Part shown: in pieces, positions 1-5,344 of the stretch | Layout of the letters: each line of letters begins with the position of its first letter | Position numbering within the stretch: position 1 is the stretch's first letter | Source of the DNA: a bacterium | GTDB taxonomy: Bacteria > Desulfobacterota > Anaeroferrophillalia > Anaeroferrophillales > Tharpellaceae | DNA: 5,368 bases | Direction: 5' to 3' | Assembly: GCA_029935295.1 (NCBI GenBank) | Contig: JAOZKP010000077.1 | Location: 1-5,368, forward strand | The notes under the pieces: model-generated | Databases searched by the model: none | What the model was told of the DNA's origin: nothing | The model's input: only the letters and a program-made list of their open reading frames with translations | Translations under genes and position numbers: made by a program

Positions 1-31
1 CATACTTGACATTTGCGTTTCCCAGCAACAT
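1..31 (-). CDS. possible start of a divergent gene leaving the left edge (partial, unidentified)
   Basis: On the minus strand an ATG at 31-29 opens a frame reading MLLGNANVKY before the window ends. A GAGGT ribosome-binding-like sequence (plus-strand ACCTC at 42-46) lies 10 bases upstream of this ATG, a slightly long but usable spacing. Only ten codons are visible, so no family can be named. The competing reading is the 3' end of a plus-strand gene: one plus frame is open from base 2 to a TAA at 56-58 (tail ending in FDLSYG). The minus-strand reading is preferred only because of its ribosome-binding sequence and because the structured stretch that follows looks like a shared intergenic region. 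Confidence is low. Confidence 0.27.
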   Translation of the reverse strand, partial: MLLGNANVKY

Positions 32-66
32 GTAAAGTTTGACCTCAGTTACGGATAAATGACTGC

Positions 67-82
67 CGGGTTTTAAAACCCG
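67..82. repeat. perfect 16-bp palindrome CGGGTTTTAAAACCCG
   Basis: The sequence CGGGTTTTAAAACCCG is fully self-complementary. As RNA it could fold to a 6-bp stem with a UUAA loop, and as DNA it is a symmetric site for a dimeric protein. No T-run follows on either strand, so it is not a normal intrinsic terminator. It lies between the possible divergent gene at the left edge and the PP-loop gene at 253, where an operator would be expected, but no regulator can be assigned. Confidence 0.5.
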
Positions 83-100
83 ATACAGGAATTTAAACGG

Positions 101-182
101 AACGAGGGGCGAAGCCTAAGCCCGCACCCTCTCGGTTTTCTTGGCGCCTTTTGCAGCCAAGGAGATAATCCGTCTTGACGGG
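101..182. other. cluster of GC-rich stem-loops in the leader, function unknown
   Basis: Three hairpins follow each other. The first pairs GAGGG (104-108) with CCCTC (127-131) and encloses either a GGC-GAA-GCC mini-hairpin (108-116) or a GGGC/GCCC pairing (107-110 with 120-123). The second pairs CTTGGC (140-145) with GCCAAG (156-161), extended by GC/GC with a bulged A, around a T-rich loop. The third pairs CCGTC (170-174) with GACGG (177-181). The first stem is followed by TTTTCTT (136-142), weakly terminator-like on the plus strand; the others have no T-run. The density of pairing suggests a structured 5' leader or cis-regulatory RNA for one of the flanking genes. I could not match it to a known riboswitch, tRNA, 6S or SRP RNA. 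Strand is undecided because the stems are nearly symmetric. Confidence 0.35.
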
Positions 183-196
183 AAACCTTAACTAAA

Positions 197-213
197 TTCT
201 TGAATTTCAAGAA
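197..213. repeat. AT-rich inverted repeat TTCTTGAA-T-TTCAAGAA
   Basis: Two perfect 8-base arms flank a single central T, giving a 17-bp dyad that starts 56 bases before the ATG of the PP-loop gene. The form (short symmetric arms, AT-rich, upstream of an operon) fits an operator for a dimeric repressor. As RNA it could form a 7-bp hairpin with an AUU loop. No T-run follows; the next bases are an A-run. Confidence 0.45.
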
Positions 214-220
214 AAAACAC

Positions 221-238
221 AACTCAGAAAGTTGAGTT
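221..238. repeat. inverted repeat AACTCA / TGAGTT just before the first gene
   Basis: Perfect 6-base arms (221-226 and 233-238) are separated by GAAAGT. In RNA this would form a small hairpin ending 14 bases before the start codon at 253. The only SD-like GAG in the area (234-236) is inside the 3' arm and too far from the start to be a normal ribosome binding site. The hairpin could affect translation initiation, but six-base arms can arise by chance. Confidence 0.3.
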
Positions 239-252
239 TACATTAATATATC

Positions 253-1269
253 ATGGATTTAGAACCGGAAATTATTGCCCTGTTTTCACAGGGACTTGAC
301 AGTATTTTAGCTATCAAAATTATTCAGCAGCAGGGTCTTAAGATCCGGGCACTGAAATTTATCACCCCTTTCTTCGGCTCCGAAATTAAAGACCGGGAAG
401 CGGAATATTGCCGGGAAATCAAAGAAAGTTATGACATTGATCTTGAGATTATTGATCTGACGAATGACTACCTGAAAATGCTGGCCGCCCCCGAATATGG
501 CTACGGCAAAAACTTCAACCCCTGTCTTGACTGCAAGATAATGATGCTTACCCGGGCCCGGATCCGGGCGGAAGAGTTAAACGTAAAAGCCATCATTACC
601 GGTGAGGTGGTCGGCCAACGGCCTTTTTCACAACGCCGGGACACAATGCGCCGGATTGAAAAACTGAGTCAAACTGAAGGCCTGCTGCTGCGACCGCTGA
701 GTGCCAAACTCTTAACCCCGACCCGGGCGGAAGAAACCGGTCTAATTGACCGGGACAAACTTTTCGATTTAAGCGGCCGCGGCCGCAAGCCGCAGATGGC
801 ACTGGCGGAAAAGTTTGGCATTAAAAACTACCCGACTCCGGCCGGCGGCTGTCTGCTGACCGATCCGGGATTTGGCAAACGCGTCAAAACACTTTACGAA
901 AATGAACAGATCCCGACAGCTGTTGACCTTGAGCTGTTGAAATTCGGGCGCTTTTATCCACTTGAAAACAGGAATGAATTTATCATTGTCGGTCGCCACC
1001 GCCTCGACAATCAGGCCCTGCTTAGCATTGCCACCGGCAACTATTATATCCTTCAGCTGGCGGAGATGGCCGGCCCGGTAGCCGTACTCAAAGGCCCGGA
1101 AACCGAACTCTCGGCCGCCGCTAAAAAACTCTGTCAACACAGCAAGGCCAAAACCCTGCATGAGGCTAAAATCAAATGGCGCAAGGGTAGCAAAAACGGC
1201 ACATTCACCGCGATAAATCAGGATACCTCTCCGCAATCTGAGCCGAAGACAGAAAACCATGACAACTGA
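253..1269 (+). CDS. ThiI/MnmA-like PP-loop tRNA sulfurtransferase-like protein with C-terminal NFACT-R-like domain
   Basis: Probably a cytoplasmic RNA-modifying enzyme that uses ATP to activate a uridine and then inserts sulfur; the exact RNA position is unknown. Residues about 6-200 form an adenine-nucleotide alpha hydrolase (PP-loop) domain. The motif at 12-17 is SQGLDS where the family normally has SGGxDS. NPCLDCK (89-95) gives Cys91 and Cys94, GEVVGQRPFSQ (117-127) resembles the ThiI/MnmA GE-GQ segment, and AGGCLLTDP (197-205) gives Cys200. Such a Cys trio is known to carry catalytic persulfide or an Fe-S cluster in tRNA thiolases; which applies here is inference. Residues about 215-318 (GRFYPLENRNEFIIVGRHR onward) resemble the NFACT-R RNA-binding domain found fused to ThiI-like proteins. 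The last 20 residues are polar and probably disordered. The start has no clear Shine-Dalgarno sequence, but an in-frame stop at 244-246 excludes an upstream ATG. The 3' end overlaps mutS by 11 bases. It lacks the N-terminal ferredoxin-like/THUMP part of true ThiI, so the name thiI is withheld. Confidence 0.82.
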   Translation: MDLEPEIIALFSQGLDSILAIKIIQQQGLKIRALKFITPFFGSEIKDREAEYCREIKESYDIDLEIIDLTNDYLKMLAAPEYGYGKNFNPCLDCKIMMLTRARIRAEELNVKAIITGEVVGQRPFSQRRDTMRRIEKLSQTEGLLLRPLSAKLLTPTRAEETGLIDRDKLFDLSGRGRKPQMALAEKFGIKNYPTPAGGCLLTDPGFGKRVKTLYENEQIPTAVDLELLKFGRFYPLENRNEFIIVGRHRLDNQALLSIATGNYYILQLAEMAGPVAVLKGPETELSAAAKKLCQHSKAKTLHEAKIKWRKGSKNGTFTAINQDTSPQSEPKTENHDN

Positions 1270-3964
1270 AAAATCGACCCCGGAAAAACAGAAATTAACG
1301 CCGATGTTGCGGCAATATCTCGCGGTCAAAGATAAGCATCGCGACAAGCTGCTGCTTTTCCGGATGGGTGATTTTTATGAGATCTTCTTTGAAGATGCCG
1401 CAATCGCGGCAAAAACCCTGAAAATCACCCTGACCAGCCGCAATAAAAAAAATGACAACGCCATCCCGATGTGCGGTTTCCCCCATCATTCCGCCACCGG
1501 CTACATTGCCACGCTGGTCAAGGCTGGCCATAAAGTCGTAGTCTGTGACCAGGTTGAAGACCCGAAACAGGCTAAAGGGCTGGTGCGCCGTGAAGTAACT
1601 AAGATCGTCACACCCGGGGTCAACCTTGAGAGTGACAGTCTGGCGCCGGACAACGATAATTTTCTCGCTGCAATCACCTTCAGCCCGAAAAAAGATCTTC
1701 TTTTCGGCCTCAGTCTGCTTGATGTCAGCACCGGCAAATTCAAAGTCACAGAACTCTTCGATTTTGAAGCACTGCTGGATGAACTCGGCCGTAGCGATCC
1801 CACTGAAATCCTTTTACCCGCCCCGACCAACAGCCGTGAGGATGATTGGCAGCGTGAATTAAAAGAGCAGTTCAGCAAGGTTCATTTCACGCTACGTTTA
1901 AAAGGCGATGCCCTCTCTTCCACCCAAAACCTGGAACTTCTCTGTCAACATTTCGGAACAATCAGCATTGATGGTTTCGGCGGCCAGCACCTGACCTTGG
2001 GTGTTGCCGCCGCCGGTGCCGCCTTAGCTTACGCCAAAGAGACCCAGAACCAGGCAGCCTTAAACCATATTCAGTCTTTGACGGTCTATCAGCCAACTCA
2101 TTTCATGCAGATTGACCGCAATGTTATCATTAATCTCGAACTTCTCTGCACAATTCAGGAACGCAGTAAAACCGGCAGCCTGCTCGGCGTACTTGACCGC
2201 TGTCAAACCAGCATGGGTTCGCGCCAACTGAAAGAGTGGCTCCTTTTCCCGCTGCTTGATCAAAAACTTATTGAGCAACGTCTGGATGCAGTCGAGATTC
2301 TGCTTGAGGAAAAACGCTGCCGCCTGGAACTTATGCGGCACCTGAAAAAACTCTACGATCTCGACCGGCTCGCTGGCCGGCTGGCGGCGGGCCGGGCCAC
2401 CGGACGTGATCTTTTAAGCCTCAGGGATTCTCTCCAGCTGATTCCGGAGATAAAAACCCTGATCGGCAGCCTGCCGCTGCAGCCGGTTCTGATCAATCAC
2501 GCCCTCGCGGGCCTGCATGAACTAAAAGAGCTGGCCGCAAAAATCACCGAAACCCTGATTGATGACCAGCCGATCTTAATTACTGAAGGCCGGATTATCC
2601 GTGACGGCATTGATGAACAGCTTGATGAACTCCGAACAATCAGCAAAAGCGGAAAACAGTGGCTGATCGAATTTGAGCAACAGGAGAAGGAAAGAACCGG
2701 CATCAACGGCCTTAAAGTTCGTTATAATCGGGTTTTCGGCTACTATATCGAGATCACCAAAAGAAATCTGGAACAGGTTCCGGAAGAGTATGTAAGACGC
2801 CAGACCTTAACCAATGCCGATCGTTTTATAACTGAAACCCTGAAAGAGTATGAAGAGAAAATATTGGGGGCGCAGGAGAAGATCAATGCGATCGAGCACC
2901 GACTTTTTCTGGATTTGCGGGATGAGGCCTGCTTAAAACTTAAAGAGATACGCGAGTCCGCCCTGCGCCTGACCCTGTTTGATGTTTTAAGCGCTCTGGC
3001 TGAGGTCGCTGATGAACAGCACTACTGCCGGCCGGAGATTATCACCGATCAACAGCTACTGGAAATTGAAGAGGGCCGGCATCCGGTCATCGAAACTTTA
3101 GCTGAAAATTTTGTTCCCAACCACACATCACTAAATGATGACAAAGAGCAGCTGTGGATCATTACGGGCCCGAATATGTCCGGGAAATCGACCTTTATGC
3201 GACAGAACGGCCTCTTTGCCCTGATGGCGCAGATGGGCTCTTTTATTCCCGCGACAAAGGCCAGTTTAAGCATCTTCGACCATATTTTTACCCGCGTCGG
3301 CGCCTCCGATAATTTAAGCCGCGGACTTTCAACCTTCATGGTTGAAATGACAGAAACAGCCCGTATTCTCCATCAGGCGAGCAGTAAAAGTCTGGTTATC
3401 TTAGACGAGATCGGACGCGGCACCAGCACATTTGACGGCCTGAGTCTGGCCTGGGCGATCGCGGAAGAGATTCACGACAATGCTGGTAGTCTGACTCTTT
3501 TCGCAACCCACTACCATGAATTGACTGAACTTGAACTGATAAAACCGCGAATTGCCAACTACAATGTTGCTGTCCAGCAGCGGGATGACGGCATCACTTT
3601 TCTCCGGCGAATAATTAAAGGAGCGACCAATCACAGTTACGGAATTGAGGTCGCAAAACTGGCGGGCATCCCGCAGCCGGTTTTAGACAGAGCCCGAAAC
3701 ATTCTCGAGAATCTGGAAGCGGCCGAAATCTCCGGCGGTGAAAATCTGCGAATGACGGGGAAAAGTGTTTTGAGCAGCCGAACTGACGGTCAGAAAAGCG
3801 GCTACCTTCCTCTGCTTGAACCAGCCGCGGAGTTAGAGAAAGAGAGTTTAGAAGGGAAATTCAAGGAGATCAATAAGCTCATAAAAAAACAGGACCTCAA
3901 CCGGACAACTCCGATCAAGGCCCTGACTATCCTCGAAAAACTGCAAAAACTTATTAACGGATAA
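1259..3964 (+). CDS. mutS: DNA mismatch repair protein MutS
   Basis: MutS recognises base mismatches and small loops after replication, slides as an ATP-bound clamp and recruits MutL. The protein is 901 residues, slightly longer than E. coli MutS (853), and appears complete. The mismatch-reading Phe-X-Glu motif is F39-Y40-E41 within RMGDFYE. Connector and lever domains follow, and the clamp region ends in the conserved LKVRYNRVFGYYIEI (485-499). The ATPase domain has Walker A GPNMSGKST (637-645), the STFMVEM signature (691-697), Walker B LVILDEIGRGTS (712-723, D716/E717) and the switch histidine H751 in FATHYHEL. The C-terminal tail from about 879 (DLNRTTPIKALTILEKL) matches the TP-ALxxL tetramerisation helix pair. 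ATG 1259 is chosen because the conserved LTPMLRQYL begins at residue 13, so starting at Met16 would cut it. The upstream ribosome binding site is weak and the start lies inside the preceding gene, which suggests translational coupling. This is canonical MutS1, not MutS2. Confidence 0.98.
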   Translation: MTTEKSTPEKQKLTPMLRQYLAVKDKHRDKLLLFRMGDFYEIFFEDAAIAAKTLKITLTSRNKKNDNAIPMCGFPHHSATGYIATLVKAGHKVVVCDQVEDPKQAKGLVRREVTKIVTPGVNLESDSLAPDNDNFLAAITFSPKKDLLFGLSLLDVSTGKFKVTELFDFEALLDELGRSDPTEILLPAPTNSREDDWQRELKEQFSKVHFTLRLKGDALSSTQNLELLCQHFGTISIDGFGGQHLTLGVAAAGAALAYAKETQNQAALNHIQSLTVYQPTHFMQIDRNVIINLELLCTIQERSKTGSLLGVLDRCQTSMGSRQLKEWLLFPLLDQKLIEQRLDAVEILLEEKRCRLELMRHLKKLYDLDRLAGRLAAGRATGRDLLSLRDSLQLIPEIKTLIGSLPLQPVLINHALAGLHELKELAAKITETLIDDQPILITEGRIIRDGIDEQLDELRTISKSGKQWLIEFEQQEKERTGINGLKVRYNRVFGYYIEITKRNLEQVPEEYVRRQTLTNADRFITETLKEYEEKILGAQEKINAIEHRLFLDLRDEACLKLKEIRESALRLTLFDVLSALAEVADEQHYCRPEIITDQQLLEIEEGRHPVIETLAENFVPNHTSLNDDKEQLWIITGPNMSGKSTFMRQNGLFALMAQMGSFIPATKASLSIFDHIFTRVGASDNLSRGLSTFMVEMTETARILHQASSKSLVILDEIGRGTSTFDGLSLAWAIAEEIHDNAGSLTLFATHYHELTELELIKPRIANYNVAVQQRDDGITFLRRIIKGATNHSYGIEVAKLAGIPQPVLDRARNILENLEAAEISGGENLRMTGKSVLSSRTDGQKSGYLPLLEPAAELEKESLEGKFKEINKLIKKQDLNRTTPIKALTILEKLQKLING

Positions 3965-3981
3965 ATACCGTACCGACCGAC

Positions 3982-4410
3982 TTAAACCAACGAGTTCCGG
4001 TGTTCCTGTTCCTGAACAGCCAGTTCGGCGAAGTTAGTTTTCTTGAGGCTCGCAATCAGATCTTCCTGAACCTTGGCCAGCTCTTTGCGAATCCCGCAAA
4101 AACCCATACGATCACAAGCGTTATAACCGTCAAGACAGAGATTAAGCTTGATATCACCTTCAACCGCTTCAATGACATCGCATAAAGTTACTGTTTCAGG
4201 TTTTCTCGCCATTGAATAGCCGCCCTTTTTACCGCGATGCGAGATAACAATTCCAGCCCGGCTTAAACTCTGAAAAATCCGCGCCAGAAAACCAACCGGG
4301 ACATCCATCTCCCGGGCAACCTCAGGAATCACGACAATTGAACCCTCATCCTGCATAGACATATAAACAACACCGCGAATTGCATAGTCTGACGCTCTGG
4401 TTAATTTCAT
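3982..4410 (-). CDS. Rrf2-family transcriptional regulator with IscR/NsrR-like cysteine trio
   Basis: A 142-residue cytoplasmic DNA-binding protein. The start MKLTRASDYAIRGVVYM is typical of the family. A winged helix follows, with recognition helix around VGFLARIFQSLSRAGIV (39-55) and wing RGKKGGYSMAR (59-69). CDVIEAVEGDI (77-87) leads to the sensor segment with C92, C99 and C105 (C-X6-C-X5-C). E. coli IscR has C92, C98 and C104 (C-X5-C-X5-C), so this protein has one extra residue in the first gap. Family members use these cysteines to bind a [2Fe-2S] or [4Fe-4S] cluster and sense Fe-S status, nitric oxide or redox state; which signal acts here cannot be told. AGGA (plus TCCT 4422-4425) is 11 bases before the ATG. 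The gene has its own promoter and a dyad across its -10 box, which implies autoregulation. No isc/suf genes are in the window. It converges on mutS with a 17-base gap. Family certain; iscR or nsrR not assignable. Confidence 0.95.
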   Translation of the reverse strand: MKLTRASDYAIRGVVYMSMQDEGSIVVIPEVAREMDVPVGFLARIFQSLSRAGIVISHRGKKGGYSMARKPETVTLCDVIEAVEGDIKLNLCLDGYNACDRMGFCGIRKELAKVQEDLIASLKKTNFAELAVQEQEHRNSLV

Positions 4411-4461
4411 TCAACAACCCATCCTGAGTCTAAATATTAAAATTAATAATCATTGAACAGC

Positions 4462-4490
4462 ATAAACATTATTAAATATATCATGTTTAT
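4462..4490. promoter_or_regulatory. candidate operator: long inverted repeat over the -10 box of the Rrf2 gene
   Basis: Arms ATAAACATTAT (4462-4472) and ATCATGTTTAT (4480-4490) are inverted copies with 10 of 11 bases matching (the outer 8 perfectly), separated by 7 bases. The 29-bp dyad covers the -10 box (4475-4480), the expected start point and part of the spacer. A bound dimer there would block RNA polymerase. Rrf2 proteins commonly repress their own genes through dyads of about this size, so self-binding is the simplest reading. The sequence does not obviously match the E. coli IscR or NsrR consensus. Confidence 0.6.
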
Positions 4491-4504
4491 CCAACAGCTG
4501 TCAA
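4475..4504 (-). promoter_or_regulatory. sigma-70-type promoter of the Rrf2 regulator gene
   Basis: On the minus strand a consensus -35 box TTGACA (4504-4499) is followed after 18 bases by TATATT (4480-4475), five of six matches to the -10 consensus. The expected transcription start is near 4467-4469, giving a leader of roughly 57-60 bases before the ATG at 4410. The promoter lies entirely in the 108-base gap after coaX, so the regulator can be transcribed on its own. No terminator is visible after coaX, so read-through is also possible. Confidence 0.72.
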
Positions 4505-4518
4505 GAATCTTATCAGAC

Positions 4519-5289
4519 TTATTTTCCACTATTCATATCATATAAGAATTTCAGACCCTTAAGGGTTAAGAAGTCATCGACATCGTCAATGATATCAGTC
4601 TCCCGATCAACTATTTTAGCCAACCCACCGGTAGCAACTACCAGAAGATCACTTTTAAGTTCATCTTTAATTTTGGCAATCAAACCTTCCACCAGAGATA
4701 AATAACCATAAACGATACCGGACTGCATACAATGAACTGTGTTCTTACCGACAACTTCTTTCGGGCGCCGGAGTTCGACCCGGGGCAGTTTTGAAGCCCG
4801 GGAGCAGAGAGCCTCCATTGAGATATTCATCCCCGGAGCAATAACCCCACCCAGATACTCACCCTTCTCTGAAACACAGTCAAAAGTCGTAGCCGTACCA
4901 AAATCGATTATAACCATCGCTTTCTTATAAATCCTGTACGCAGCCACCGCATTGACAATCCGATCCGCACCGACCTCCCGTGGATTATCTAAAAGAATCG
5001 GCAGTCCGGTTTTAATTCCGGGACCAACCACAAACGGCCGGAAGTGAAAATATTTATTTGCCAAACCCAAAAGTTCATCCAGCACCGAAGGCACGACACA
5101 GGAGATCATCATCCCGTTAACCTCCTGCCGGCCGGCCCCGACCGAACGTAAAAATTCCTGCACGAGAATAATATACTCATCCCGTGTCCGCTCCGTAGAA
5201 GTTGAAATCCGCCAGTTGTCAAGCAGATCATCACCCCGATAAAGCCCTAAAACAGAATGTGTATTTCCAACATCAATTACTACCAGCAT
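4519..5289 (-). CDS. coaX: type III pantothenate kinase
   Basis: CoaX phosphorylates pantothenate with ATP to 4'-phosphopantothenate, the first step of coenzyme A synthesis, in the cytoplasm. From the ATG at 5289-5287 the protein has 256 residues, the usual size. Motifs of the ASKHA-fold type III family are all present: IDVGNTH (5-11, phosphate binding), GADRIVNAVAA (107-117, with D109 the expected catalytic base), IDFGTATTFD (128-137), YLGGVIAPGM (145-154) and ATGG (219-222). Type III enzymes need a monovalent cation and, unlike type I, are not inhibited by CoA (family knowledge). A longer reading from a TTG at 5328 would add 13 residues ahead of MLVVIDVGNT. The short start is chosen because it has AGGA 8 bases upstream and the family begins right before the DxGNT strand. 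The Rrf2 gene follows 108 bases downstream on the same strand. In related bacteria birA often precedes coaX, but this cannot be confirmed here. Confidence 0.97.
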   Translation of the reverse strand: MLVVIDVGNTHSVLGLYRGDDLLDNWRISTSTERTRDEYIILVQEFLRSVGAGRQEVNGMMISCVVPSVLDELLGLANKYFHFRPFVVGPGIKTGLPILLDNPREVGADRIVNAVAAYRIYKKAMVIIDFGTATTFDCVSEKGEYLGGVIAPGMNISMEALCSRASKLPRVELRRPKEVVGKNTVHCMQSGIVYGYLSLVEGLIAKIKDELKSDLLVVATGGLAKIVDRETDIIDDVDDFLTLKGLKFLYDMNSGK

Positions 5290-5297
5290 TTTGAAAG

Positions 5298-5301
5298 TCC
5301 T
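5298..5301 (-). promoter_or_regulatory. ribosome binding site deciding the coaX start
   Basis: AGGA on the minus strand (plus TCCT) is 8 bases from the ATG at 5289. It supports the 256-residue form over the TTG at 5328, which starts inside a potential hairpin region. Confidence 0.7.
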
Positions 5302-5303
5302 AA

Positions 5304-5344
5304 TGCGGGAATTAGTTCCGCAACCCAAAGGGCCTTTACGGCCC
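5304..5344 (-). other. two tandem hairpins in the coaX leader
   Basis: Read on the minus strand, GGGCC-GTAAA-GGCCC (5344-5330, perfect 5-bp stem) is followed after 7 bases by TGCGGAA-CTAA-TTCCCGCA (5322-5304, 7 paired bases with one bulged C on the 3' arm). The second hairpin ends 2 bases before the AGGA of coaX. Neither is followed by a real T-run, so they are not clear terminators. They could affect ribosome access or mark the junction between coaX and the gene beyond the right edge. Confidence 0.35.

Noticed and set aside
6..36. Plus-strand promoter with TTGACA (6-11) and TGTAAA (31-36)
   Set aside because: The -35 is perfect, but the spacing is 19 bases and the -10 match is weak, and it overlaps possible coding sequence at the left edge.
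134..154. Sigma-54-like GG-N10-GC promoter
   Set aside because: GG 134-135 and GC 146-147 have the right spacing, but the surrounding bases do not fit TGGCAC/TTGC; GG 143-144 with GC 153-154 is two bases too short.
141..182. Possible SRP (4.5S) RNA because of a GCAGCCAAGG string
   Set aside because: The diagnostic symmetric and asymmetric loop bases around the SRP helix-8 hairpin are missing; the short match is coincidence.
596..802. Minus-strand open frames inside the PP-loop gene and mutS, and plus-strand frames inside the Rrf2 gene and coaX
   Set aside because: They lie wholly or mainly opposite clearly conserved genes, have no recognisable motifs and no ribosome binding sites; they are shadows of the real reading frames.
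4411..4422. Three-codon upstream frame (ATG GGT TGT TGA) just before the Rrf2 gene
   Set aside because: Its ATG overlaps the presumed ribosome binding site; a frame this short occurs readily by chance and nothing supports its translation.
5302..5315. Pseudoknot between the CTAA loop of the coaX leader hairpin and TTAG beside the ribosome binding site
   Set aside because: The four bases are complementary, but the connecting loops would have zero length, so the fold is not sterically possible.
5326..5328. TTG as the coaX start, giving a 269-residue protein
   Set aside because: The extra 13 residues are not part of the family, while ATG 5289 has a ribosome binding site 8 bases upstream and begins just before the conserved DVGNT strand.
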